Positions 25,360 to 32,443 of a stretch of DNA of 64,000 nt are shown piece by piece. The notes under the pieces were generated by a model. That model saw only the letters and a list, made by a program, of their open reading frames with translations. It searched no databases and was not told the DNA's origin. Origin of the DNA: CBDBKE01 sp965218055. Its GTDB lineage: Bacteria; Acidobacteriota; Terriglobia; JAJPHL01; JAPKYU01. Position numbers and translations under genes: made by a program. The stretch's first letter is position 1. Each line of letters opens with the position of its first letter. The stretch covers positions 372,001 through 436,000 of the forward strand of contig CBDCKA010000001.1 in NCBI GenBank assembly GCA_965218055.1, read 5' to 3'.

Positions 25360-25875
25360 GTGAGCAATCAGACAAGGGGAAAGAAGCCGGGAAGGATCCG
25401 CAAAATCCTGTTCATTGCCCTCTTAGTTCCTCTTCTGCTTTACGTCCTGTTGGTCGTGGTGGTCTTCGTTCCGTTTTATTTGACATATCGGCTAATTCTA
25501 CGTTTCGTTGTCGAGTTACGCTGGGCCGTTCGCGGACGGCGTATCCTCCTGGTTTACTCTCGCAGCCCGGTATGGCAGGCGTACATCGAGACGAACTGGC
25601 TGCCGCTGCTAAGAGACCACGCGATGGTCTTGAACTGGTCCGACCGTGCCGCTTGGAGGCACACGCAACCGTTTGCAGCGCGGGTGTTCCGCCACTGGGC
25701 CCCGGATGTGAACTTCAACCCCATGGCCATTCTGTTCGGGCGCTTCCCCCGCACGCGCCACATCGGTTTCTATTACGCCTTCCGCGACTGGAAGCACGGG
25801 AATGAAGGCGCCCTTCGCGCCGCCGAATCTCAGCTCTTCGGGTTTGTCGAAGGCTTAAGTAGGACGAATGCCTAA
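25360..25875 (+). CDS. Membrane-anchored hypothetical protein
   Basis: 171 residues from GTG 25360. Basic N-terminus (KKPGRIRK), one long hydrophobic segment (ILFIALLVPLLLYVLLVVVVFVPFYLTY), then a soluble domain with many aromatic residues (WPLLRDHAMVLNWSDRAAW-like region, FGRFPRTRHIGFYYAFRDW). No family recognised. It reads against the surrounding polysaccharide genes and is one of two rightward genes in the interruption; codon use is somewhat less GC-rich than the neighbours. Confidence 0.55.
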   Translation: MSNQTRGKKPGRIRKILFIALLVPLLLYVLLVVVVFVPFYLTYRLILRFVVELRWAVRGRRILLVYSRSPVWQAYIETNWLPLLRDHAMVLNWSDRAAWRHTQPFAARVFRHWAPDVNFNPMAILFGRFPRTRHIGFYYAFRDWKHGNEGALRAAESQLFGFVEGLSRTNA

Positions 25876-25954
25876 CGGTCAAGACGCGACCAATGCCGCC
25901 AGCATCTATCTTTCTAATGGCTTGAGAGAGAATTGTAAACAGTAGGAGTCTGCC

Positions 25955-26437
25955 ATGGTAACTGCGATTGTCTGTGCACTGTTCCTAGGATTGTTATCTG
26001 CGGATATCCAAACTAACCCGGCGCCAACGTCCATAAGGGCTGTATTTCCGGCTTATCCCCCGGTCATGAAAGCCACAGGTTCAGGGGGAATCTTCATTGT
26101 CGAGATTCGAGTGACCACTCAAGGTGAAGTGGAATCTGCCTCACTCCTTGAAGAGAAGCTTCCTTCCCCAATGAGTGACACGAGTGTATTCACTGTTCCG
26201 CTCTTAGAAGCAGTTCGCCAATGGAGGTATCCTCCGAGCAGTGAGCGGAGGTGCTTTGCAATTCGGTTTAAGTATGATCTGCACTTCGAGGGTTCGAAGC
26301 GAACTGCAAATCCGGGAGTAGTGTTCACTTCCCCTTCAGAGGTGGAAATATGGGAAGATTGGCCAGGCCAGGTTCTCGTACACTACTTGGATGACGCGCC
26401 GCGTACACACAGGAAATTTCCTAGCATTTGCAAGTAG
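25955..26437 (+). CDS. TonB C-terminal-domain-like exported protein
   Basis: 160 residues with a short signal peptide (MVTAIVCALFLGLLSA). The middle matches the TonB/energy-transducer pattern: FPAYPPVMKATGSGGIFIVEI, VTTQGEVESASLLEE, LLEAVRQWRYPPS. It has no Pro-rich spacer or separate membrane anchor, so it is not a working TonB; many acidobacterial proteins of this kind are stand-alone. Base composition is AT-richer than the flanks. Start ATG 25955 follows AGTAGGAGTC. Confidence 0.65.
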   Translation: MVTAIVCALFLGLLSADIQTNPAPTSIRAVFPAYPPVMKATGSGGIFIVEIRVTTQGEVESASLLEEKLPSPMSDTSVFTVPLLEAVRQWRYPPSSERRCFAIRFKYDLHFEGSKRTANPGVVFTSPSEVEIWEDWPGQVLVHYLDDAPRTHRKFPSICK

Positions 26438-26457
26438 AGCACAGAAACGAGCATTGA

Positions 26458-26634
26458 GTTTATGCCGAATTCGGCAAGCGGCTCAGCCAGAGCAAGGTGC
26501 CCGGCTCTTCAGGCACCCCGCCCGAAATCAGCCTCAGCTACGGCGAGTCCACCAACCGCATCACCACCGCCGGCTACAGCTACGACCTGAACGGGAACCT
26601 GACGGCCATGCCGGGCGTCACTAGTATCGGCTAA
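26458..26634 (+). pseudogene. RHS/YD-repeat protein remnant
   Basis: An open stretch without a start codon between stops, reading VYAEFGKRLSQSKVPGSSG... SYDLNGNLTAMPG. GYSYDLNGNLT is the YD-repeat core of RHS/polymorphic toxin shells. Only about 58 codons survive. It shows that an RHS-type gene once lay inside this polysaccharide region. Confidence 0.7.
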
Positions 26635-26785
26635 CAAGGGATGTGCCCGACCTGCGGAGTACTGGGAATCACCTTTGAACTCACCTATCGGGGAGTCCGG
26701 GATCGGGATCGCAGCCAAAGCAACTTTCTGAAACTTACAGGATGGTCTCAGATAGCCGTACCTGGGGGCCAACGCCTACCTTGCC

Positions 26786-27895
26786 CTAGCTATTGAGCAA
26801 TTCCCGGAACAACTGCTCGTAGGCGGTGGTGACTTCCTCCCAATCATACAGTCGCCGCGCACGCTCGCGGGCCAGCTCGCCCAGGCGTTGCCGCTCGTCC
26901 GGGCGGGTCAGCAGGTAGCGAATCTTCTCGGCCAGGTCCTCGGGCGAATGCTCGCAGGGAAGGCCGGCTTCGCCCGCTGCTTCTTGGTTTTCGGGGGTGT
27001 CCAAGTAGAGCACAGGCCGGCCAGCAGCCATAGCCTCGATCAGCGCGGGGTGCGTGCCACCGACTTCGGTGGCATGGACGTACAGCAGAGCGTGAGCGCG
27101 CAACTGCCGGTAACCTTCGCCAAAGATGGCGCCTGGGAACACAATGCGCGGATCGCGCGTCTGGCGGACCTGGCGGATGTAGGCGGCAGCATAAGGCGCA
27201 TCACCGACCACAGCCAGCCGCACGGAGCTGGAGACCTTTTCGAAGGCCTGCACCACCAGCAAGGCGTTATTTTCCGGCTCCAGGCGGCTGACGTAGAGCA
27301 GGTAGTTGCCCGGCTCAAGCCCCAATTGGGTTAGCTGATCGGTCGCAGCTTCTCCCGGCGGGGTTGCGCCGTAGGCAATGAACCGCGAGCTCTTTCCGTA
27401 GCGGTCCAAGTAATAGCGCTGGACGGTTTGGGAATCGGTGACCACCGCGGTGGGCAACCAGGTGGCCAGCCATTCCGAGACCTGATAATACGAACGGCCC
27501 AGCACGTTCCACTTGCGGCGAAGGCGCTCCATTCCATCCACGTTCAATACCGTTCTCACACCGGCCAGGCGAGGCGGCCAGGAAAAGATGCTGTTCGCGG
27601 CGTTGCAAACCAGAGCCACATCCATTGCAGGCAAGCGCCACAGCAGGTGCAGCACCGAGAGAAAGGTATGGCTGACCGTCTCCAGATACTTGTGGGGGAT
27701 GGAGGGCAGCAGAACCAGGTGGGCGCCGCGATATTGGGTCGTTCCCGCGGGCCGGAAGCCAACCCGGCGCGGCCGGCCATAGACCCAGACGCGGTGGCCA
27801 CGCGCAGTCAGGCGGGCCGCCAGCTCTTCCGCGAACGTTTCGAATCCGCCGTAAGCGGCCGGGATGCCCCGGGTTCCCAGAATGGCAATATTCAT
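26786..27895 (-). CDS. GT4-type glycosyltransferase with DUF1972 N-terminus
   Basis: 369 residues beginning MNIAILGTRGIPAAYGGFET, the DUF1972 signature of rhamnosyl/glucosyl GT-B enzymes, followed by a GT4 domain with LYVSRLEPENNALLVV, and the donor-binding EVGGTHPALIEAMAAGRPV. It transfers a sugar from an activated nucleotide donor with retention. ATG 27895 was chosen over 27916 because it starts the conserved N-terminus. It is in the main glycan cluster, 56 bp after the next GT2 gene, the gap being filled by a 20-bp tandem repeat. Confidence 0.88.
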   Translation of the reverse strand: MNIAILGTRGIPAAYGGFETFAEELAARLTARGHRVWVYGRPRRVGFRPAGTTQYRGAHLVLLPSIPHKYLETVSHTFLSVLHLLWRLPAMDVALVCNAANSIFSWPPRLAGVRTVLNVDGMERLRRKWNVLGRSYYQVSEWLATWLPTAVVTDSQTVQRYYLDRYGKSSRFIAYGATPPGEAATDQLTQLGLEPGNYLLYVSRLEPENNALLVVQAFEKVSSSVRLAVVGDAPYAAAYIRQVRQTRDPRIVFPGAIFGEGYRQLRAHALLYVHATEVGGTHPALIEAMAAGRPVLYLDTPENQEAAGEAGLPCEHSPEDLAEKIRYLLTRPDERQRLGELARERARRLYDWEEVTTAYEQLFRELLNS

Positions 27896-27915
27896 CAAGC
27901 CACGTCGGCCATGCA

Positions 27916-27970
27916 CCCCGACAGGAGCTGGTCAGCCCCGGCAGGGGCTGGTCAGCCACGATAGGAGCTA
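27916..27970. repeat. 20-bp tandem repeat, three units, between two glycosyltransferase genes
   Basis: Units 27916-27935, 27936-27955 and 27956-27970 (last one partial), consensus CCCCGRCAGGRGCTGGTCAG. The array fills the gap between the GT4 start and GT2 stop and forms the last GT2 codons. Confidence 0.8.
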
Positions 27971-29022
27971 GAAACACCCAGTCGTTGGTTGGAACCGGCG
28001 GGGACCGAAACGACCTGCTCCGGCATGGGAAAGGAAACCGGACGGAATCGGAACCAGCGCGCCAGCTTGCGGTCGATCACGCGCCGTCGTTGCTGAATCC
28101 AGCGCCGCTTGCGCCAGGCGCGCGACCAGGCACGCCCGAGCAACCAGAAGGCCCGCAACGAACTGTGTTCCACCAGCAGGCAGTAGCCCAGCACCCCCAA
28201 ATCCCGCACGGTGACGGGAACCAGGTTGCGCAGGTAGAGGGAGGCACCCACGTTCTTCAGCCGCATCAAGAACCGGTTCTTCACCGAGTGCATGTTGATT
28301 AGCGGTGCCACCTTGGCCCGGTTCCAGGGGTGCACGGTCCGGGCATGGTAGCCCAGTGCGCCGGGCACGTAGAGGCACTTCCAATCCAGCAGTTGGGCGC
28401 GCCAGGCCACATCGGCGTCCTCGCGGTAGGTGAAGAAGTCCGAATCAAAGAATTCTCCCTCCACGCTGACGTCTTCAATCATCTCGCGCCGGTAGAGAGC
28501 GGCTGCCGCCGTGGCCCCGAAAACATACTCAATTTTCTCGTAGTTGCCGTTGTCCGGCTCACCGGCGCCACGGTCAAAGTGGCGCAACGTCGGGGTGAAG
28601 AAGATCCCCGTCGAGTCCACCTGCCTATTGGAAGAAAGGCTCAGGCCTGGCTCCATGGCCAGCAGCTTGCCGCACAGTGCCCCCAGGCGTGAGTCGGCAT
28701 GTGCTTCGGCGGCCTCAACCAGCGTAGCCACAAAGCCTGGGGCCAACACGGCGTCGGGGTTGAGCACCAGCACCCAACTACCCGCACTGACGGCGATCGC
28801 CTGGTTCTGGGCGGCAGCAAAGCCAATGTTCTCAGGGTTCCAGACGATCCGGACGCGATTGGCGTAGTGAGCCAGCACCTCGCGGGTCGTGTCCTCCGAA
28901 GCGTTGTCCACCACAATCACTTCGAGGGAGCGGTGCTGCTGGGTGAAGACGGATTCCAGACAGGGACCGATGTAGCGCCCGCTGTTGTAAGTGACCAGGG
29001 TGACGCTAACCAGTGAAGACAT
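27952..29022 (-). CDS. GT2 family glycosyltransferase
   Basis: 356 residues: VSVTLVTYNSGRY, VVDNASEDTT, NIGFAAAQNQA, VLNPDAVLAPGF and FFTYREDADVAWRAQLLDW, the rhamnosyltransferase-like GT2 order. The C-terminal third is basic (RAWRKRRWIQQRRRVIDRK) and may bind the membrane. Its start directly abuts the upstream GT2 stop (0 bp gap), so translation is probably coupled. The last residues SSSYRG come from the tandem repeat. Confidence 0.88.
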   Translation of the reverse strand: MSSLVSVTLVTYNSGRYIGPCLESVFTQQHRSLEVIVVDNASEDTTREVLAHYANRVRIVWNPENIGFAAAQNQAIAVSAGSWVLVLNPDAVLAPGFVATLVEAAEAHADSRLGALCGKLLAMEPGLSLSSNRQVDSTGIFFTPTLRHFDRGAGEPDNGNYEKIEYVFGATAAAALYRREMIEDVSVEGEFFDSDFFTYREDADVAWRAQLLDWKCLYVPGALGYHARTVHPWNRAKVAPLINMHSVKNRFLMRLKNVGASLYLRNLVPVTVRDLGVLGYCLLVEHSSLRAFWLLGRAWSRAWRKRRWIQQRRRVIDRKLARWFRFRPVSFPMPEQVVSVPAGSNQRLGVSSSYRG

Positions 29023-29952
29023 TCAAACCATGCGCGGCGGCGGCTTTGCCGGTCTGCTGAGCGCCAACTTCACCACCCCCCAGTAAGCGCTCCAGCGGCG
29101 CTGGCCGCCCGGAACAACGCCCGGAACCAAGGACGCGGTCAAACGGGCGGTAGCGCCGGCACATACCAGCAGTCTCATGGCCAGCGCGGCGGCGGAACTC
29201 ATGTGCTTGTGCACGTAGTAGAGTAGATTACGGTACCAAAAAAGTTGCTTCCGGGCAAATGAGATGCTGGCCAGCGAATGCCCCCCTCGGTGGCGCCACC
29301 GGGAGGTTGGGCAAAACAGAATGCGGAAGCCGGCCCCGCGCAACCTCAGGCACAGGTCCACATCCTCGAACCATAACGGGTAAAAATGCTCGTCCCAGTA
29401 GCCGACCTGCTCCAGAGCGCGCCGGCGAACCAGCAGGCAGGCGCCAGCAGGTTGCTCGATTTCGCCCGGCCGATCCAGCGGCACGTCCAGGCAGCGATCC
29501 CGGCGGTTTACCGGATTGCGGGGCCAAAGCCGGTTCACCAGAAGCGCCTCGCAGGCGAGCGCCGCAAAACTGGGAAGACGGCGTACGTTGAAACCCACCT
29601 GAGGCTGCCCGGAGTCATCGAGCAGCAGCCCAGCAACCGCCCCGGCCTCGGGCTTCTGAACCATCGCGCGCGCCAACTCCGGGAATCCATCCAGCAGCAC
29701 CGTGTCCGGGTTGAGAAACAGTAGAAACTCCGCCGTCGAGGCACGGGCGCCCTGGTTGGCCGCTGCGGCCAGACCTAGGTTCTCCGAGTTCGCGATCACC
29801 CTGGCCCCGTGCTGCCGGGCCACCGCAGCCGACTCGTCCGCCGACGCGTTATCCACGACGATGATTTCCGCGCCTGTCCCGCGCAGCGAATCCAGGCACA
29901 CCGGCAGGTACTGAGCAGAATTGTAGCTGACAACGACGACAGATACCGCCAC
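29023..29952 (-). CDS. GT2 family glycosyltransferase
   Basis: About 309 residues: VAVSVVVVSYNSAQYLPVC, VVDNASADES, NLGLAAAANQGA, FLNPDTVLLDGF and FYPLWFEDVDLCLRLRGAG. Start taken as GTG 29952 with TGGA upstream; TTG 29970, overlapping the previous stop as TTGA, would add six residues. A much longer open frame toward 30522 is a shadow of the upstream gene. Same cluster, same probable role in assembling the repeat unit. Confidence 0.87.
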   Translation of the reverse strand: MAVSVVVVSYNSAQYLPVCLDSLRGTGAEIIVVDNASADESAAVARQHGARVIANSENLGLAAAANQGARASTAEFLLFLNPDTVLLDGFPELARAMVQKPEAGAVAGLLLDDSGQPQVGFNVRRLPSFAALACEALLVNRLWPRNPVNRRDRCLDVPLDRPGEIEQPAGACLLVRRRALEQVGYWDEHFYPLWFEDVDLCLRLRGAGFRILFCPTSRWRHRGGHSLASISFARKQLFWYRNLLYYVHKHMSSAAALAMRLLVCAGATARLTASLVPGVVPGGQRRWSAYWGVVKLALSRPAKPPPRMV

Positions 29953-29966
29953 GGGCGTTCCAGTGC

Positions 29967-31121
29967 TCAAGGGCCAGCGTAGCGCCGGCTTGCGGCACTC
30001 GGTTCGGCACGGCAACCCCCGGCGCGGCCCGGCCCAAGGTCCTGGAAACCGGCTTCGCCCGGCGGCGGGGGAAACAGTCGGAAGTAGCGGCGCCAGAAGG
30101 TGTCGCGGCCGGCGCGGTCGGCGTAAATCTGGGTTTCTGAAGCGCGCAGCAGTGCGAGCATTTTCTGTGGCTCCGCTTCGGGAGGGAAGGTCCAACGCCG
30201 GAGGCGCCGCCCGCTGGCGGCGGCCAGAGCAAGACCGCGCAGCCAGGCGAACAGCCGGCCGGCACGCACCAAGCGCAGCGCCCACAGAACCTGCACCAAA
30301 GCGACACGCGGCAACAAGACACGCAGCGTCCCCCAACGGCTGTAGCGTGCGGCCAACAAGAGCTGATGCGCCGTCAGCCAGGTGGCCACCTGCGGATGCA
30401 GGTCTGGGGCAACTCGAACAGGAACGCGCGCCGGGGTCGCTGTGGTAGCACTGCCTTCGTGCCAGGCCACGGCTTCCGGGACGTACCGTGCCCGGAAACC
30501 AGCCAACTGCGCGCGCAGGCAAAAGTCCACGTCCTCCAGGTAAGCGAAAAAGGCTTCTTCAAACCCGCCAATGCGCCGGAAGACCTCGCGACGAATCAGC
30601 GAGGCGGCGCCAGAAACGGCCAGCACCGGGCGCTCCTGGCGGTACGCCGAGCCGTCGGGACACCCGAACCCCAATCGCACGGCGGCCAGGCCCAGCGACA
30701 GCGCGTCGCCGGTTCCATCCAGCGTGGGGTTGCTGTCGCGGCTGTGGCGCTGCAGGGTCCGGCCGGTGACCATGCCGCACTCCGGGTGCTTCCTCATTGC
30801 GGCCAGAAGGCAGCTCAGCCAGTCCGGCTCCAGTTCGACATCGTTATTCACGAGCGCCACGAATTCCGAGTCGCTCTCGGCCACACCGTGATTAACCGCG
30901 GCTGCGAAGCCGCGGTTCTCCGAAAAGCGGAGAACCCGCGCGCCGGCACGGGCGGCTGCTTCGGCTGAGCCGTCGGAGGAAGCATTGTCGATCACGACCA
31001 CTTCCGGCACGACCACTTCCAGCGCAGCGCCTCGCTGCGCCGACAGCGTAGCAAGACAGCGCTCCAGGCGGCCGGCTCCGTTCCGGTTGGGAACGATCGC
31101 CACGGTACGCTGACTGCTCAT
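29967..31121 (-). CDS. GT2 family glycosyltransferase with an in-frame 5-residue duplication
   Basis: 384 residues: TVAIVPNRNGAGRLE, VVIDNASSDGS, NRGFAAAVNHGV, ALVNNDVELEPDW, FFAYLEDVDFCLRAQLAGF. Between strand and acidic loop the usual LEVVVIDNAS is expanded to LEVVVPEVVVIDNAS by a 15-bp duplication at 30994-31023, adding VVVPE in the core nucleotide-binding strand. ATG 31121 overlaps the upstream stop by four bases (ATGA). Activity may be altered by the insertion. Confidence 0.86.
   Translation of the reverse strand: MSSQRTVAIVPNRNGAGRLERCLATLSAQRGAALEVVVPEVVVIDNASSDGSAEAAARAGARVLRFSENRGFAAAVNHGVAESDSEFVALVNNDVELEPDWLSCLLAAMRKHPECGMVTGRTLQRHSRDSNPTLDGTGDALSLGLAAVRLGFGCPDGSAYRQERPVLAVSGAASLIRREVFRRIGGFEEAFFAYLEDVDFCLRAQLAGFRARYVPEAVAWHEGSATTATPARVPVRVAPDLHPQVATWLTAHQLLLAARYSRWGTLRVLLPRVALVQVLWALRLVRAGRLFAWLRGLALAAASGRRLRRWTFPPEAEPQKMLALLRASETQIYADRAGRDTFWRRYFRLFPPPPGEAGFQDLGPGRAGGCRAEPSAASRRYAGP
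30994..31023. repeat. 15-bp in-frame tandem duplication inside a GT2 gene
   Basis: Units 30994-31008 and 31009-31023 are identical at 14 of 15 bases; on the minus strand they encode VVVPE twice over. Confidence 0.85.
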
Positions 31122-31792
31122 CGGAAGAACCTCTTCTTGAATAACCACAGCAGATTACTGGCGCCATCCCGCCACGGCCGCAGCTTCTTCTCGCCCACCC
31201 GCGAGGAGTAGTTGATGATGATCTCCCGGAAGCGCATTCTCCGGTTGCGGATGGCCTCAACCTTGATCTCTTCGCTGAACGCCATCCCGTCGCTTTCCAG
31301 CTTCATCAGGGGAAGGATGTGGCGGGAGAAGACCCACATGCCGGACTGCGAATCGCGCACCCATCGGAAGAACAGCAGCGAGGTGACCGCCGACAGCACC
31401 AGGTTGCCCACCCGGTGCTTGAAGCTCATGATCCTCGGATCCTGCACGGGAAAGCGGGAAGCATTGAGAAAATCGGCGTTCAGATGATGAAAGGCTTCCA
31501 GGAGGTAGGAGAGGGCGTCCACCGGATAGGAATGGTCGCCATCCAGAGTGATGATGATGTCTCCGGTGGCGTGCTGGAAACCGTGCTTGTAGGCCCGCCC
31601 GTAACCGCGGATGTCTTCCCTCAGCACCTTGGCGCCTAGCGACCGGGCAACTTCCGCAGTTCGATCGCAGGAGCCGTTGTCCACCACAATCACCTCGTCC
31701 ACCAGCGGCGGGAGCGCTTCCAGCACCCGAGCGATACCTCTTTCCTCGTCCAGACAGGGGATGATGACCGTGATGCGCTTGCCTCTGTACAT
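31118..31792 (-). CDS. GT2 glycosyltransferase, polyprenyl-phosphate sugar synthase type
   Basis: 224 residues: ITVIIPCLDEERGIARVL, VVDNGSCDRT, ITLDGDHSYP (metal site), GNLVLSAVTSLLFFRWVRDSQSGMW and EIIINYSSRVGEKK. This short form resembles dolichol-phosphate mannose synthase-like enzymes that load a sugar on undecaprenyl phosphate for the cluster. It overlaps the next gene by four bases. No membrane segments at the C-terminus, so any flippase would be separate. Confidence 0.87.
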   Translation of the reverse strand: MYRGKRITVIIPCLDEERGIARVLEALPPLVDEVIVVDNGSCDRTAEVARSLGAKVLREDIRGYGRAYKHGFQHATGDIIITLDGDHSYPVDALSYLLEAFHHLNADFLNASRFPVQDPRIMSFKHRVGNLVLSAVTSLLFFRWVRDSQSGMWVFSRHILPLMKLESDGMAFSEEIKVEAIRNRRMRFREIIINYSSRVGEKKLRPWRDGASNLLWLFKKRFFR

Positions 31793-31828
31793 GCCACGGC
31801 AGGCCGGGACCTTTTCGCTGTTGCTTCT

Positions 31829-32443
31829 CTACTGCGGCGGGGGCGGCTTCTGCCCAGCCGGTTTCCGTGCCCGGGCGCGCCGCGCGTCTTTCTCTGCTGC
31901 TTGCTGCGCGGCGAGCAGGCGGCGCACCGTGGCCTCGAGGTTCCGCTCCATGTTGGCGAACCAGTCGCGGTCCGCAATTCGGTTTGAATTGCGCTCCTCC
32001 AGAAGTTGCCCGTCGGGACCCACGAAAAAGAAGACCGGAACATGGAACTGCGGCTTGCGCGGAGTAATGCCCAGGTAATTCACCGCCACCATCAGATCCC
32101 CCAGCACGACCGGGTAGCTCAGGCCGTGCTGCTGGATGTACTGGCGGATAGCCGGCATCCCTCGCCGATCATGGGAAATGCCGATAACCATCAGCTTGGG
32201 CAGGTTGCGCTTCTGGTCCTCCCGGTATAGCTTCTGCAAGACGCGGCCAGCGCTCTGGCAAGAGGGGCAACCAGTCTGGAGGAACTCCAGCACGACCAAC
32301 TTGCCACGGTGGTCGGCAAGCCGGATCTGTTTGCCGTTGGAGTCCGGCAGGGAGAAATCAGGAGCCTTGCGGGCCCAGCCAGCCGCTGCCGCAAGGCAAA
32401 TAGCCAGAGATACAGCCAGAAACAAAGAAAGCCTGCTTCTCAT
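31829..32443 (-). CDS. Exported TlpA-like thioredoxin-fold protein
   Basis: 204 residues. Signal peptide (LSLFLAVSLAICLAAAAGWA) then a TlpA/AhpC-type thioredoxin domain: APDFSLPDSNGKQIRLADH, active-site pair TGCPSCQ, VVLGDLMVAVNYLGI and PVFFFVGPDGQ. Tail is Arg/Ala/Pro-rich. It would reduce or oxidise disulfides in the periplasm. ATG 32443 overlaps the stop of the GT2-GT4 fusion gene by four bases, so it is made with glycan enzymes, an unusual pairing. Confidence 0.8.
   Translation of the reverse strand: MRSRLSLFLAVSLAICLAAAAGWARKAPDFSLPDSNGKQIRLADHRGKLVVLEFLQTGCPSCQSAGRVLQKLYREDQKRNLPKLMVIGISHDRRGMPAIRQYIQQHGLSYPVVLGDLMVAVNYLGITPRKPQFHVPVFFFVGPDGQLLEERNSNRIADRDWFANMERNLEATVRRLLAAQQAAEKDARRARARKPAGQKPPPPQ

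Noticed and set aside
26391..26624. 77-codon frame overlapping the RHS remnant
   Set aside because: His/Arg/Gln-rich translation is a frame shadow; the YD-repeat signal is in a different frame.
27916..27970. Tandem 20-bp units as a CRISPR array
   Set aside because: Units are directly adjacent without spacers and there are no cas genes.
29953..30522. Long N-terminal extension of the GT2 gene at 29023
   Set aside because: It lies wholly inside the upstream glycosyltransferase in another frame, is rich in Arg, Ala and Pro and lacks homology.
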